A DNA stretch of 64,000 nt from Xanthobacteraceae bacterium (GTDB lineage: Bacteria; Pseudomonadota; Alphaproteobacteria; Rhizobiales; Xanthobacteraceae). The DNA lies in NCBI GenBank assembly GCA_023954195.1, contig JAMLIK010000003.1:248001-312000 (forward strand), in the 5' to 3' direction. This document shows, one piece after another, positions 8,946 to 18,029 of the stretch; within the stretch, counting starts at the first letter, position 1, and each line of letters opens with the position of its first letter. The translations under genes and the position numbers were made by a program. The notes beneath the pieces were generated by a model that saw only the letters and a list, made by a program, of their open reading frames with translations, ran no database searches and was not told the DNA's origin.

Positions 8946-9059
8946 GGATCGACCTGCGGCGGCTCTCGGTGTGCCGATAAGGAGATGGGTCGGCGCATTG
9001 ATAGGCAGGACGCCGCCCGAAAGCAAAGAAAACCTCGGCCTTTGCCATGCGCGACCGTC

Positions 9060-9088
9060 TTGACGGCCGTCCTGCTTGGGATTAGCTG
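9060..9088 (+). promoter_or_regulatory. metX: Probable sigma-70 promoter of the metX riboswitch transcript
   Basis: TTGACG (9060-9065), a 17-base spacer, then TAGCTG (9083-9088). Initiation about 7 bases further on would place the transcript start just before the riboswitch P1 stem at 9103, as expected for an aptamer at the extreme 5' end. Assigned by eye. Confidence 0.5.
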
Positions 9089-9100
9089 TGGTGGCATCAG

Positions 9101-9162
9101 ATCGTGGTCATTTGAGCCGGCCGGCTTGCAGCCACGTTAAACAACTCGCTAAACAGGCCGGG
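9101..9162 (+). ncRNA. SAM-II riboswitch (metA motif)
   Basis: S-adenosylmethionine-sensing aptamer of the alphaproteobacterial SAM-II class. P1 is CGTGG (9103-9107) with CCACG (9132-9136). The loop holds TCATTTG, where the usual form is TGATTTG, followed by GAGCCGGCCGGCTTGCAG. After P1 come the conserved TTAAAC and CGCTAAA. The pseudoknot would form between CCGGCC (9117-9122) and GGCCGG (9156-9161). A terminator hairpin follows directly and metX begins 90 bases downstream, matching the usual genomic setting. Confidence 0.9.
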
Positions 9163-9175
9163 GACAGATGTGATC

Positions 9176-9208
9176 CCGGCCGAACCGTTTGTTCAGGCCG
9201 GTTTTTTT
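9176..9208 (+). terminator. Attenuator terminator downstream of the SAM-II aptamer
   Basis: CCGGCC (9176-9181) pairs with GGCCGG (9196-9201), with partial pairing inside, and seven T residues follow. The left arm can instead pair with GGCCGGGGA at 9156-9164 as an antiterminator. SAM binding should hide that strand in the pseudoknot and so favour termination before metX. Confidence 0.85.
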
Positions 9209-9251
9209 ATGCCTGACGCATGAAGGCCGTGGCGCCAGCGCGGTGGGTCAG

Positions 9252-10457
9252 ATGGTAAATGCACAGTTAGTCCCTGGTCAGATAACCCAAGGCCAGACCT
9301 TGCAGCCGCAGGAAGTCGACCGGCCGTCGTCGCTGGTCGCGGCGTTCGGCAAGGACCAGCCGCTCAAGCTCGATTGCGGCGTCGATCTCGCCCCGTTCCA
9401 GATCGCCTATCAGACCTATGGCACGCTGAACGCCGCGCGCACCAACGCCATCCTGGTCTGCCATGCGCTGACGATGGACCAGCACATGGCCAACGTGCAT
9501 CCGGTCACCGGCAAGCCGGGCGGCTGGCTGGCGATGATCGGCCCCGGCCGGCCGATCGACACCGACCGCTTTTTCGTGATCTGCCCGAACGTGATCGGCG
9601 GCTGCATGGGCTCGACCGGACCGGCCTCGACCAATCCGGACACCGGCAAGCCGTGGGGACTGGATTTCCCCATCGTCACGATTCCCGACATGGTGCGGGC
9701 GCAGGCGATGCTGCTCGACCGGCTCGGCATCGACACGCTGTTTTCGGTGGTCGGCGGCTCGATGGGCGGGATGCAGACGTTGCAATGGAGCGTGGCCTAT
9801 CCGCGGCGGGTGTTCTCGGCGTTGCCGATCGCCTGCGCGACGCGGCACTCGGCGCAGAACATCGCGTTCCACGAACTCGGCCGGCAGGCGGTGATGGCCG
9901 ATCCCGACTGGCGGCAGGGCCGCTATTTCGAGCACGGCATCCAGCCGCATCGCGGCCTCGGCGTCGCGCGAATGGCGGCGCACATCACCTACCTGTCGGA
10001 TGCGGCGCTGCATCGCAAGTTCGGCCGCCGGATGCAGGATCGCGACCTGCCGACGTTTTCATTCGACGCCGACTTCCAGGTCGAGAGTTATCTGCGGCAT
10101 CAGGGCTCGTCCTTCGTCGAGCGCTTCGACGCCAACAGCTATCTCTATCTGACGCGGGCGATGGATTATTTCGATATCGCCGCCGACCACGATGGCGTGC
10201 TGGCCCGTGCGTTTCGCGGCACCACGACGCGGTTCTGCGTGGTCTCGTTCACCAGCGACTGGCTGTTTCCGACCGCCGAATCCCGCGCCATCGTCCATGC
10301 GCTCAACGCCGGCGGCGCGCGGGTGTCGTTCGCGGAGATCGAGACCGACAAGGGCCACGACGCCTTCCTGCTCGACGTGCCGGAGTTTCTCGACATCGCT
10401 CGCGCCTTTCTGCAATCGGCGGCCGCCGCGCGCGGCCTGACCCCATCGGGCGCCTGA
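9252..10457 (+). CDS. metX: Homoserine O-acetyltransferase / O-succinyltransferase
   Basis: Activates homoserine for methionine synthesis, 401 residues, alpha/beta-hydrolase fold. QTYGTLN and CHALTMDQH lie in the N-terminal half. The nucleophile Ser is at about residue 170 in [10 protein letters not shown]. The Asp is in FTSDWLFP and the His in KGHDAFLLD, completing the triad. MetX enzymes may use acetyl- or succinyl-CoA, and this sequence does not settle which by eye. The start is the ATG at 9252, because an upstream in-frame TTG lies inside the terminator hairpin. It is followed after one base by metW. Confidence 0.94.
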   Translation: MVNAQLVPGQITQGQTLQPQEVDRPSSLVAAFGKDQPLKLDCGVDLAPFQIAYQTYGTLNAARTNAILVCHALTMDQHMANVHPVTGKPGGWLAMIGPGRPIDTDRFFVICPNVIGGCMGSTGPASTNPDTGKPWGLDFPIVTIPDMVRAQAMLLDRLGIDTLFSVVGGSMGGMQTLQWSVAYPRRVFSALPIACATRHSAQNIAFHELGRQAVMADPDWRQGRYFEHGIQPHRGLGVARMAAHITYLSDAALHRKFGRRMQDRDLPTFSFDADFQVESYLRHQGSSFVERFDANSYLYLTRAMDYFDIAADHDGVLARAFRGTTTRFCVVSFTSDWLFPTAESRAIVHALNAGGARVSFAEIETDKGHDAFLLDVPEFLDIARAFLQSAAAARGLTPSGA

Positions 10458-10458
10458 C

Positions 10459-11127
10459 ATGACGCTGTCGCAACCGACTTTGCCGCTGAACGGCGCGGCG
10501 CCCTTCAATCCGGCCGATCATCGCGGCGATCACCTGCTGGTGGCCGAGATGGTCGCGCCCGGCTCGCGCGTGCTCGACGTCGGCTGTGGCGACGGCGATC
10601 TGTTGCAACTGCTGGAGCGGCGCGGCGTCGATGGTCGCGGCATCGAACTGTCGCGCGAGGGTGTCAACCACTGCGTCGCCAAGGGGCTCGCGGTGGTGCA
10701 GGGGGACGCCGACACCGACCTCGACGCCTATCCGGACGATGCCTTCGACTACGTCATCCTGTCGCAGACCTTGCAGGCGACGCGGCAGCCCAGGGCGGTG
10801 CTGGAGAACCTGCTGCGGATCGGCCATCGCGCCATCGTCTCGTTTCCGAACTTCGGCTTCTGGAAGATGCGGCTGCAACTCCTGGTCGGCGGCCACATGC
10901 CGCGCACCGACAACCTGCCGGCGACGTGGTACGACACGCCGAACATCCACTTCTGCACCATCAAGGATTTCGTCCAGCTTTGCGACGAGATCAACGTCAA
11001 GATGGAGCGCGCGGTGGCGCTCGACCTTTACGGCCGGCCGCTGCGGCTCAACGCGCCGTGGTGGTTCTGGAACCTGTTCGGCGAGCAGGGCGTGTTCCTG
11101 CTGAGCCGCCGCGGCAAGGAGCGGTAG
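10459..11127 (+). CDS. metW: Methionine biosynthesis protein MetW
   Basis: 222-residue SAM-methyltransferase-fold partner of MetX. Motif I is VLDVGCGDGDLL (about residues 35-46), followed by the MetW signatures GIELS, VILSQTLQATRQP, SFPNFGFWKMR and LPATWYDTPNIHFCT. In proteobacteria MetW is reported to associate with and activate MetX; the direct role is not visible here. It starts one base after the metX stop, so the pair is translated as a unit under the SAM-II riboswitch. Confidence 0.94.
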   Translation: MTLSQPTLPLNGAAPFNPADHRGDHLLVAEMVAPGSRVLDVGCGDGDLLQLLERRGVDGRGIELSREGVNHCVAKGLAVVQGDADTDLDAYPDDAFDYVILSQTLQATRQPRAVLENLLRIGHRAIVSFPNFGFWKMRLQLLVGGHMPRTDNLPATWYDTPNIHFCTIKDFVQLCDEINVKMERAVALDLYGRPLRLNAPWWFWNLFGEQGVFLLSRRGKER

Positions 11128-11146
11128 CGCCGCGCGTCGCAGCGTG

Positions 11147-11227
11147 CGTCATCGCGAGGAGCGAGGCGACGAAGCAATCAGAAGCCACCAAGGCAGGCTG
11201 GATTGCTTCGCCGCGCTCGCAATGACG
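11147..11227. repeat. Dispersed palindromic repeat, family B
   Basis: An imperfect long palindrome of the form GTCATCGCGAGGAGCGAGGC ... GCAATC ... GATTGCTTCG ... CGCAATGACG. It fills the convergent gap between metW and the polysaccharide deacetylase gene. Other copies start at about 20716, 33336 and 61920, with a partial one at 42512. Confidence 0.78.
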
Positions 11228-11253
11228 GTGATTCACACCGATCGCAAGATGCT

Positions 11254-12330
11254 CTAATCGACGGTCTGCACCACGGAGGACATCGCCCGCGCGTTGCTGG
11301 ATTTGACCGGTTGCACCGCCGCCGCGATCATCGCGTCATATTCCGGCAGCGTGGCCAGCATCTCCTTCGGGCGCAGGTGAACCACCTTGTAGCCGTTGGC
11401 CTTGAGCTGCGCGAGCAGCGCCGGCACGGCGGTGGCGGACCACTTGTGCAGGTCGTGCATCAGGATGATGCCTTTCTGCTTCTTCTTGAGCTGCGTCATG
11501 ATCGAGGTGACGAGCTGGTCGGGATTCTTGACCTTGAAGTCCTGCGAGTCGATGTCGATCGAGAACGCGGCGATGTTGCGTTCGGCGAGATAGGCTTTCA
11601 GCTCGGCGGTCTGCCGCAGTTGCGGATAGCGGAAGAACGGCGCGACCGGCGTGCCGGCCATCATCGTCACCGCGCTGATGCCTTTTTCGATCTGCTCCTT
11701 GGCCTGCTCGAACGGCAAATGCGCGAGGTTCTTGTGCGACCAGGTGTGGGTGCCGACGGTGTGGCCCGCCGCGATCACCTGCTTCAGCACGCTGGGATGC
11801 CAGATCGCGTGTTCGCCGATGTTGAAGAAGGTCGCTTGCAGGCACTCCGCCTTCAGCGCCGCCAGCACCATCGGCGTCGTCACCGGCCAGGGGCCGTCGT
11901 CGAAGGTCAGCACCACTTCGCCGGGTTGCAGGAAGTCGTAGTCGCGATATTGCGACATGCCGAAGCCGGGACCGCCGGTGGTGTCGATCTGCACCGTGCG
12001 CGAGACGCCGAGAGCTTGGGGATTGTCGCAGGCCGGCTTTGGCGCGGCCGCGCGCCGGTCAGCCGGCGGCGGCGACGCGGCTCCCGACGCGGCGGCTTGC
12101 TGCGATCGGGCTTGCGGCGCCGCGACCTGCGGCGCGGGCTCGCCGGCGGCCGCCTGGCGCTCGACACCGGGCTTGGGCCAGCGCGTCTCGATCGAGCCGG
12201 TGGTCAATTCCGGTTTGGCGTTCGCAGCGGTCTGGACCGCGCTCGAATTGAGATAGTATTTGGCTGTCACGCCGATGACGCTGACGGCCGCCACGGCCGC
12301 GGCGGCGACCAGAACCGGAAATTTACGCAT
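11254..12330 (-). CDS. Polysaccharide deacetylase (NodB domain), membrane-anchored
   Basis: 358 residues. An uncleaved signal-anchor (KFPVLVAAAAVAAVSVIGVTA) is at residues 3-24, then a Pro/Ala/Gln-rich linker to about 105, then a NodB-type carbohydrate esterase 4 domain. Metal and catalytic motifs are present: TFDDGPWP (Asp pair), HTWSHKN (metal His), FFRYPQ, and ILMHD near the end. It probably removes N- or O-acetyl groups from a cell-envelope glycan in the periplasm; the substrate is unknown. The start is the ATG at 12330 with GGAG upstream. An SDR gene lies divergently upstream. Confidence 0.9.
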   Translation of the reverse strand: MRKFPVLVAAAAVAAVSVIGVTAKYYLNSSAVQTAANAKPELTTGSIETRWPKPGVERQAAAGEPAPQVAAPQARSQQAAASGAASPPPADRRAAAPKPACDNPQALGVSRTVQIDTTGGPGFGMSQYRDYDFLQPGEVVLTFDDGPWPVTTPMVLAALKAECLQATFFNIGEHAIWHPSVLKQVIAAGHTVGTHTWSHKNLAHLPFEQAKEQIEKGISAVTMMAGTPVAPFFRYPQLRQTAELKAYLAERNIAAFSIDIDSQDFKVKNPDQLVTSIMTQLKKKQKGIILMHDLHKWSATAVPALLAQLKANGYKVVHLRPKEMLATLPEYDAMIAAAVQPVKSSNARAMSSVVQTVD

Positions 12331-12499
12331 TTTAACTCCGCTGCACAAAGCGAGGCATCCAGGCGCAACAATCCGGCGAAATAGTTAATCGCGGGTATGG
12401 ATCCCATGCCGCATTGAAAATTTTGCCGGCGCGGCGCGGTTGATGGCGACCGCGTGTCCGATATGATGCGCGCCGGATATCATTCAGGGGAGACGCGAA

Positions 12500-13342
12500 A
12501 TGGGACGGCTTGACGGCAAGGTCGCGGTGATTACCGGCGCCACCAGCGGCATCGGCTGGCGCACCGCCGAAATCTTCGTGGCCGAGGGCGCGACGGTGGT
12601 CGCCGCCGGGCGCCGCGCGGCGGAGGGCGAGGCGCTCGCCGGCAAGCTCGGCGCGAATTGTGTGTTCAAGCAGACCGACGTCACCGACGAGGCGCAGATG
12701 CAGGCGCTGATCGCGACCGCCGTGGACCGCTTCGGCCGCCTCGACTGCCTGTTCAACAACGCCGGCGGGCCGGCGCAGACCGGAGGCATCGAGGGCCTCG
12801 ACGTGGCGCGGTTCGACGCCGCGATGGCGACGCTGGTGCGCAGCGTCATGCTCGGCATGAAGCACGCCGCCCCGCACATGCGCCGGCAGGGCTCCGGCAG
12901 CATCATCAACAACGGCAGCATCGCGGGTCATCTGGCCGGCTATTCGTCGTCGCTGGTCTACGGCGCGGCCAAGGCGGCGGTCATCCACTTCACCAAATGC
13001 GTGGCGATGGAGCTGGGCGAGGCGGGCATCCGCGTCAACAGCATCTCGCCGGGCGCGATCGCCACCGGCATTTTCGCCAAGGCGCTCGGGCTGGAGGGCG
13101 AGGCCGCCGACCGGAAGGCGAAGATGATGGCCGAGGTGTTCAAGTCGGCGCAGCCGATTCCGCGCGGCGGCCTGCCGGAAGACATCGCCCGCGCGGCGGT
13201 ATTTTTGGCGAGCGACGAATCCACCTTCGTCAACGGCTCAGACCTGGTGGTCGACGGCGGCGTGATCGGCGGGCGCAACTGGTCGCAGCAGCAGCAGGGC
13301 TATGTCGAACTGCGCAAGATGTTCGGCACCGCGCCGGACTGA
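12500..13342 (+). CDS. Short-chain dehydrogenase/reductase
   Basis: Classical SDR oxidoreductase of 280 residues. Cofactor motif TGATSGIG (about 12-19) is followed by AAGRR, and the Arg pattern suggests NADP(H). NNAGG comes later, and the catalytic Ser-Tyr-Lys is in NNGSIAG ... [13 protein letters not shown]. The C-terminal [18 protein letters not shown] region is typical. An unusual C-terminal tail of about 20 residues ([13 protein letters not shown]) follows. The substrate is not deducible. A GGGGAG ribosome site precedes the ATG. Confidence 0.9.
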   Translation: MGRLDGKVAVITGATSGIGWRTAEIFVAEGATVVAAGRRAAEGEALAGKLGANCVFKQTDVTDEAQMQALIATAVDRFGRLDCLFNNAGGPAQTGGIEGLDVARFDAAMATLVRSVMLGMKHAAPHMRRQGSGSIINNGSIAGHLAGYSSSLVYGAAKAAVIHFTKCVAMELGEAGIRVNSISPGAIATGIFAKALGLEGEAADRKAKMMAEVFKSAQPIPRGGLPEDIARAAVFLASDESTFVNGSDLVVDGGVIGGRNWSQQQQGYVELRKMFGTAPD

Positions 13343-13425
13343 CGACCCCGGCCGCGTCGCCTCGTCGCGCTTCCCTTGCGAAAGCGTGGCCGTCGTCCCC
13401 ATTTGTCGGCGAGGCCGCGCAGCCG

Positions 13426-13472
13426 CGCGTATTCCGCAAAAGTGGATACCGGTTTTGCGATCGGAATACGCG
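13426..13472. repeat. Palindromic element, family E
   Basis: CGCGTATTCCG (13426-13436) and CGGAATACGCG (13462-13472) are perfect 11-bp arms, with an inner GCAAAA/TTTTGC pair around AGTGGATACCG. It resembles a small repeat I recall as common in Bradyrhizobiaceae intergenic regions. It lies 34 bases upstream of htpX and could mark the end of the SDR transcript. Confidence 0.65.
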
Positions 13473-13505
13473 CAAATTATCGAGGCGCGGCCGGTGGAGG
13501 GACCG

Positions 13506-14438
13506 ATGAGCTATTTCCGCACCGCGATCCTGCTGGCGGGCCTGACCGGCCTGTTCATGGGCGTGGGCTATCTGATCGGCGGCGGCACCGGCGCGATGAT
13601 CGCGCTGGTGATCGCCGCCGCGACCAACCTGTTCGCCTACTGGAATTCGGACCGCATGGTGCTGTCGATGTACGGCGCCCACGAGGTCGACGCCAGCACC
13701 GCGCCGGACCTGCACCGCATGGTGGCCGAACTGGCCGGCCGCGCCGGCCTGCCGGTGCCGCGCGTCTTCATCATGGACAATCCGCAGCCGAACGCCTTCG
13801 CCACCGGCCGCAATCCGCAGAACGCCGCGGTCGCGGTGACCACGGGCCTCATGCAATCGCTGAGCCGCGAGGAACTGGCCGGCGTGGTGGCGCACGAACT
13901 GGCGCACATCAAGCACCACGACACCTTGCTGATGACCGTCACCGCGACGCTCGCCGGCGCGATCTCGATGCTGGCGCAGTTCGGCACGTTCTTCGGCGGC
14001 AACCGCAACAACAACGGCCCCGGCATCGTCGGCACGCTGGCGATGATGATCCTCGCCCCGCTCGGCGCCATGCTGGTGCAGATGGCGATCAGCCGCACCC
14101 GCGAATACGCCGCCGACGAGATGGGCGCGCGTATCTGCGGCCAGCCGATGTGGCTCGCCTCGGCGCTGTCGAAGATCGACAACGCCGCGCATCAGGTGCC
14201 GAACGAGGAGGCGGAGCGCGCGCCGGCCACCGCGCATATGTTCATCATCAATCCGCTGTCGGGGCAGGGCATGGACAACCTGTTCGCCACCCACCCCGCG
14301 ACGGCGAATCGCATCGCGGCGCTTCAGCAACTCGCGGCCCGGTCGGGCGGCGGCTTCGTTCCGCCGCGACCGGCATCGCCGGCCGCGCCGCGGGGCCCCT
14401 GGAACGGCGGCGGCGCGCGCCGCGGACCCTGGGGCTGA
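13506..14438 (+). CDS. htpX: Membrane zinc metalloprotease HtpX
   Basis: Inner-membrane M48 protease that degrades misfolded membrane proteins together with FtsH in other bacteria. 310 residues, with N-terminal hydrophobic segments at about 7-45, zinc motif HELAHIKHH at about 130-138, two further membrane segments, and the third ligand in [12 protein letters not shown]. The C-terminal tail is Gly/Pro/Arg-rich. The start ATG at 13506 is preceded by GGAGG at 13496-13500, close to it. An in-frame extension reaching into the SDR gene was discarded. It is convergent with the metallo-beta-lactamase gene. Confidence 0.94.
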   Translation: MSYFRTAILLAGLTGLFMGVGYLIGGGTGAMIALVIAAATNLFAYWNSDRMVLSMYGAHEVDASTAPDLHRMVAELAGRAGLPVPRVFIMDNPQPNAFATGRNPQNAAVAVTTGLMQSLSREELAGVVAHELAHIKHHDTLLMTVTATLAGAISMLAQFGTFFGGNRNNNGPGIVGTLAMMILAPLGAMLVQMAISRTREYAADEMGARICGQPMWLASALSKIDNAAHQVPNEEAERAPATAHMFIINPLSGQGMDNLFATHPATANRIAALQQLAARSGGGFVPPRPASPAAPRGPWNGGGARRGPWG

Positions 14439-14544
14439 CGCGGGCGCAGGCACAAGAATCGCGTCATTCGCGAAAGGTTGAGCGCTGCACGGCGATCAGG
14501 ACGACGCCAGGGTGAGCTGATCTTGCGCGGCTACATCGCGCCGA

Positions 14545-15216
14545 TCAGGTCAGGAATGGGTTGGTCTGGCGCTCGTGGCCGAAGGTCGAGCCGGGTCCGT
14601 GGCCGCAGATGAACTGCACGTCGTCGCCGAGCGGCAACAGCTTGTCGGTGATCGAGCGGATCAGCGTGGCGTGGCTGCCGCCGGGCAGGTCGGTGCGGCC
14701 GACCGAGCCGTTGAACAGCACGTCGCCGACATGGGCGAAGCGCATGTCGCGGTTGAAGAACGCCACGCTGCCCGGCGAATGGCCGGGACAGTGCAGGATC
14801 TCGAACGTCATGTCGCCCAGCGATACCGTGTCGCCCTCGTCGAGCCAGCGGTCGGGCGTGAAGTTGCGGACCCCGGTCATGCCGAAGCCGGCGCCGCTTT
14901 CGACCACATGATCGAGCAAAAATTTGTCGGCGACGTGCGGCCCGACGATCGGAACTTCAAGCGCGTCGCGCAACTCCGCCGCGCCGCCGACGTGATCGAT
15001 GTGGCCGTGGGTGAGCCAGATCTGTTCGACGGTGACGCCGCTTTGCTCGATCGCGGACAGGATGGTCGGCACGTCGCCGCCGGGATCGAACACCACCGCG
15101 CGCCGCGAACCTTCGTCCCACAGCAACAGACAATTCTGCTGGAACGGCGTGACCGGGATGACGGTGGCGGCGGCTTTGGGCCGGGCGTCGGACGTGTTTT
15201 GCGAGGCGTTTGTCAT
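14545..15216 (-). CDS. Metallo-beta-lactamase-fold hydrolase (glyoxalase II-like)
   Basis: 223 residues. The metal site THGHIDHVGG is at about 67-76, with downstream ligands in CPGHSPGSV, HVGDVLFNGSVGRTDLPGG and CGHGPGSTFG. The pattern (short, YcbL-like, GRTDLPGG) fits the small glyoxalase-II-like group, distinct from the true gloB at 27788. The substrate is probably a thioester such as a lactoylglutathione analogue, by family inference. I chose the ATG at 15216, which is in frame inside a much longer reading frame that runs back through mmcB. It is divergent from mmcB. Confidence 0.9.
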   Translation of the reverse strand: MTNASQNTSDARPKAAATVIPVTPFQQNCLLLWDEGSRRAVVFDPGGDVPTILSAIEQSGVTVEQIWLTHGHIDHVGGAAELRDALEVPIVGPHVADKFLLDHVVESGAGFGMTGVRNFTPDRWLDEGDTVSLGDMTFEILHCPGHSPGSVAFFNRDMRFAHVGDVLFNGSVGRTDLPGGSHATLIRSITDKLLPLGDDVQFICGHGPGSTFGHERQTNPFLT

Positions 15217-15312
15217 GGCCCGCACAATGCCGATTTCCGCCGCGCCGCCAAGTAAAAAGTGATCCGGGTTCCGCGAACGGGTAAAGATGGAATCTGCTAG
15301 GGTGCGGAGATC

Positions 15313-15801
15313 ATGGATTCGATTACACAAAATCTCGCGCCGCCGCCGGACGGCCGCCAGTCGCAGACCGCGCTGACGGTCGCGCGCGGCGCGGCGCGCT
15401 GGCTCGGGTCGCGCGGCTTTGCCTGCGTCAGCGAGTTGCCGCTGCCGTCGGGACGCCGCGCCGATCTGGTGGCGCTCAACGGCCGCGGCGATTTGTGGAT
15501 CATCGAGATCAAGTCGTCGGTGGAGGATTTGCGCGCCGACCACAAATGGCAGGATTACCGCGCCCATTGCGACCGGCTGTTCTTCGCCTTCCCGCAGGAC
15601 CTGCCATGCGAGATTTTTCCGGCCGAAACCGGATTGCTGGTCGCCGACGCCTATGGCGCGCACCTGCACTGCGAGGCGCCCGAGCATCGCCTGCCGGCGC
15701 CGACGCGCAAGCTGATGACGGTGCGGTTCGGCCTTGTCGCGGCGCAGCGGATCAACCGGCTGATCGACCCGCAGGGGCACGCTGCCAGCGAATGGGGGTG
15801 A
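15313..15801 (+). CDS. mmcB: MmcB-family DNA repair protein (PD-(D/E)XK nuclease-like)
   Basis: 162-residue protein matching the MmcB family, which in Caulobacter is SOS-linked and needed for mitomycin C resistance. Nuclease-like residues are readable: Asp51 in GRRADLVAL and Glu65-Ile-Lys67 in WIIEIKSS, an intact D-x(n)-E-x-K pattern. The rest (DHKWQDYRAHCDRLFFAFP) is characteristic of the family. I found no unmistakable SOS box in the 96-base divergent gap to the metallo-beta-lactamase-fold gene. Its molecular activity is inferred from fold only. Confidence 0.9.
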   Translation: MDSITQNLAPPPDGRQSQTALTVARGAARWLGSRGFACVSELPLPSGRRADLVALNGRGDLWIIEIKSSVEDLRADHKWQDYRAHCDRLFFAFPQDLPCEIFPAETGLLVADAYGAHLHCEAPEHRLPAPTRKLMTVRFGLVAAQRINRLIDPQGHAASEWG

Positions 15802-15843
15802 GCGGCGGCGGGTCCATTTTTGGGTGAACGTGCAACACGAAAG

Positions 15844-15946
15844 TCGTCATGCTCCGCGCAGGCGGAGCATCCAATACGTCATGTCGGACTGGATTTCCCA
15901 TGCGCCGATACGGAATACTGGATCGTCCGCTTTCGCGGACGATGAC
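15844..15946. repeat. Dispersed palindromic repeat, family A (two-hairpin copy)
   Basis: A left hairpin ATGCTCCGCGCAGGCGGAGCAT and a right hairpin TCGTCCGCTTTCGCGGACGA are joined by about 55 bases. It occupies the convergent gap between mmcB and actR. The stem sequences differ from other copies but the changes are compensated on both arms. Confidence 0.75.
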
Positions 15947-15994
15947 ACCTCGTTTCCGCGTGAAGGCGAGCGTTTAACTTCGGGCGATCACGTC

Positions 15995-16549
15995 CTAACG
16001 CGGGGCGCGCTTGGCGAGGATGCGCTGCAAGGTGCGGCGGTGCATGTTGAGCCGCCGCGCGGTCTCGGAGACGTTGCGGTTGCACAGCTCGTAGATGCGC
16101 TGGATGTGTTCCCAGCGGACGCGATCGGCCGACATCGGGTTGGCCGGCGGTTGCGACGTCTCGGTGCCGCTGGCGAGCAGGGCCGCGACCACGTCGTCGG
16201 CGTCGGCCGGCTTCGACAGGTAATCGACCGCGCCCATTTTGACCGCGGTGACGGCGGTGGCGATGTTGCCGTAGCCGGTGAGCACGATGGCGCGCGCGTC
16301 CGGGCGCTGCTGCTTGAGGGCCGCGACCACGTCGAGGCCGTTGCCGTCGCCGAGCCGCAAGTCCACCACGGCGAAGGCGGGCGCGGACTTGCCGATGTGT
16401 TCGAGCCCGTCGGATACGCTTTCGCAGGAGGTCACGGTGAAGCCGCGCGTCTCCATGGCGCGCGACAGACGTTCGAGGAACGGCTTGTCGTCTTCCACGA
16501 TCATCAGCGAGCGATCGGTCTCGGCAGCAAGTTCGGCAATGGCGGTCAC
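15995..16549 (-). CDS. actR: Redox response regulator ActR (RegA/PrrA family)
   Basis: 184 residues. The receiver domain covers about 14-128, with acidic pair Asp20-Asp21, phospho-acceptor Asp63 in VVDLRLGDG, Thr91 and Lys113. A short Pro-containing linker leads to a Fis-type helix-turn-helix (NVSETARRLNMHRRTLQRIL) at the C-terminus. This is the standard RegA/ActR/PrrA layout, a global regulator of energy-generating and carbon or nitrogen functions in response to redox state. Its kinase gene lies 148 bases upstream on the same strand. Confidence 0.95.
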   Translation of the reverse strand: MTAIAELAAETDRSLMIVEDDKPFLERLSRAMETRGFTVTSCESVSDGLEHIGKSAPAFAVVDLRLGDGNGLDVVAALKQQRPDARAIVLTGYGNIATAVTAVKMGAVDYLSKPADADDVVAALLASGTETSQPPANPMSADRVRWEHIQRIYELCNRNVSETARRLNMHRRTLQRILAKRAPR

Positions 16550-16697
16550 GGCGGTTTTCCTGATTGTCGATCTTCAGAATATGGGATTCTGCCATGCGGA
16601 TCCAAGGGGGCTTGGGGCCGTATTTGGCATTCCATATGGTCGCAGCGGCAATGCCGCGAGGCGCTTCGGGTTCCCTTGAAACCCGCGCGGGGCCGCC

Positions 16698-18029
16698 TCA
16701 CGGCGGCGTGCCGTCCGCCGCCACCGCCGGCGCGGTCTCGAAACTTGCGCGCGGCCAGGTGATGCGCACCACGGCGCCGTGATCGGGGAAGGTCCGGTTG
16801 GAGAACGTCACCTCGGCGTCGGAGCGCTCCAGAAAGGTGCGGGCGATGAAGATGCCGAGGCCGAGGCCGTGGCGCTCGCGATGGGTCTGGTCGATCCCGC
16901 GCCGGCGCGACAGGTAAGGCTCGCCGATCCGCTTCAGCAGATCGGGTGGGATGCCTGGGCCGTCGTCGGCGATGACGATTTCGACGATGTCGTCGTTCCA
17001 GCGCGCGTCGACGTCGACCGTGGTGCGGGCGAAGTCGACGGCGTTCTCGACGATGTTGCCGACACCGTAGAGGATCGCCGGATTGCGCATGCTGGCCGGC
17101 TCCGGAACGTCAGAGGCGGCGATGTGGATTTTGATGGCGATGCCGAAATCGCGATGCGGCGCCACCGTTTCCTCGATCAGTGTCGACAGCGGCATCCGGT
17201 CGAACGGCGCGCCGGACGATGACAACTGCGCGATCTTGGCGAGAATGTCGCGGCAGCGTTGCGCCTGCTCGCGCAAAGTCTTGAAGTCGCTCGCCAGCGG
17301 CGAGTCGCGCGGCGTGGTTTGTTCGAGTTCGCGCGAGATCAGGAAAATGGTCGAAAGCGGCGTGCCGAGTTCGTGAGCGGCGGCGGCGGCGAGACCGTCG
17401 AGCTGAGTCAGATGCTGCTCGCGGGTCAGCACCAGTTCCGTCGCGGCCAGCGCGTCGGCCAGCTTGCGGGCTTCCTCGGTGACCTGGAAGGTGTAGAGGC
17501 TGGTGACGCCGATCGCCAGCAGGATCGAGAGCCAGATCCCCGCCATGTAGACCGGCGGCAGCACCAGCGGCTCGTCGCCGTGCCAAGGCAGCGGCAGGTG
17601 AAGAAATCCGAGCGCGGTGGAGCAGGCGGCGGCGAAGACGCCGAGCGCGATGGTGATCCGTGTCGGCAGCGCCGTCGCTGAGATCAGCACGGGGCCGAGG
17701 AACAGGAACGAGAACGGGTTTTCCAGGCCGCCGGTCAGATACAGCAGGCCGGCGAGTTCGGCGATGTTCAGCGCCAGCAGCGCCGCGGCGAAGCGCGGCG
17801 CCAGCCGCTGCATCGGATTGGCGGCGATTTGCAGCGCCAGCGTGACGATGGCCGAGGCCGTGATGATGGCGATGCAGGGGATGATCGGAACGTCGAAATC
17901 GAGGCTCTGGACCACGAAGAAGATGGCCGCGAGCTGGCCGATGGCCGCGAGCCAGCGCAACCTCAGAATGGTGTCCAGACGGATATACCGCCGGGGCTGA
18001 TGGATGTCGGGAAACGCCGTATCGGTCAT
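16698..18029 (-). CDS. actS: Redox sensor histidine kinase ActS (RegB/PrrB family)
   Basis: 443 residues. Six membrane segments lie in the first 185 residues, with the ubiquinone-binding heptad GGLENPF at 100-106. Next come the H-box with His219 (AAAAHELGTPLSTI) and the redox-active cysteine at about 259 in RCRDIL, then the N, G1 and G2 boxes (NIVENAVDFA, DDGPGIPPD, GLGLGIFIA). All known RegB sensing residues are present, so it should sense quinone pool and thiol redox state. It is co-oriented with actR. phaZ starts divergently 273 bases away. Confidence 0.95.
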   Translation of the reverse strand: MTDTAFPDIHQPRRYIRLDTILRLRWLAAIGQLAAIFFVVQSLDFDVPIIPCIAIITASAIVTLALQIAANPMQRLAPRFAAALLALNIAELAGLLYLTGGLENPFSFLFLGPVLISATALPTRITIALGVFAAACSTALGFLHLPLPWHGDEPLVLPPVYMAGIWLSILLAIGVTSLYTFQVTEEARKLADALAATELVLTREQHLTQLDGLAAAAAHELGTPLSTIFLISRELEQTTPRDSPLASDFKTLREQAQRCRDILAKIAQLSSSGAPFDRMPLSTLIEETVAPHRDFGIAIKIHIAASDVPEPASMRNPAILYGVGNIVENAVDFARTTVDVDARWNDDIVEIVIADDGPGIPPDLLKRIGEPYLSRRRGIDQTHRERHGLGLGIFIARTFLERSDAEVTFSNRTFPDHGAVVRITWPRASFETAPAVAADGTPP

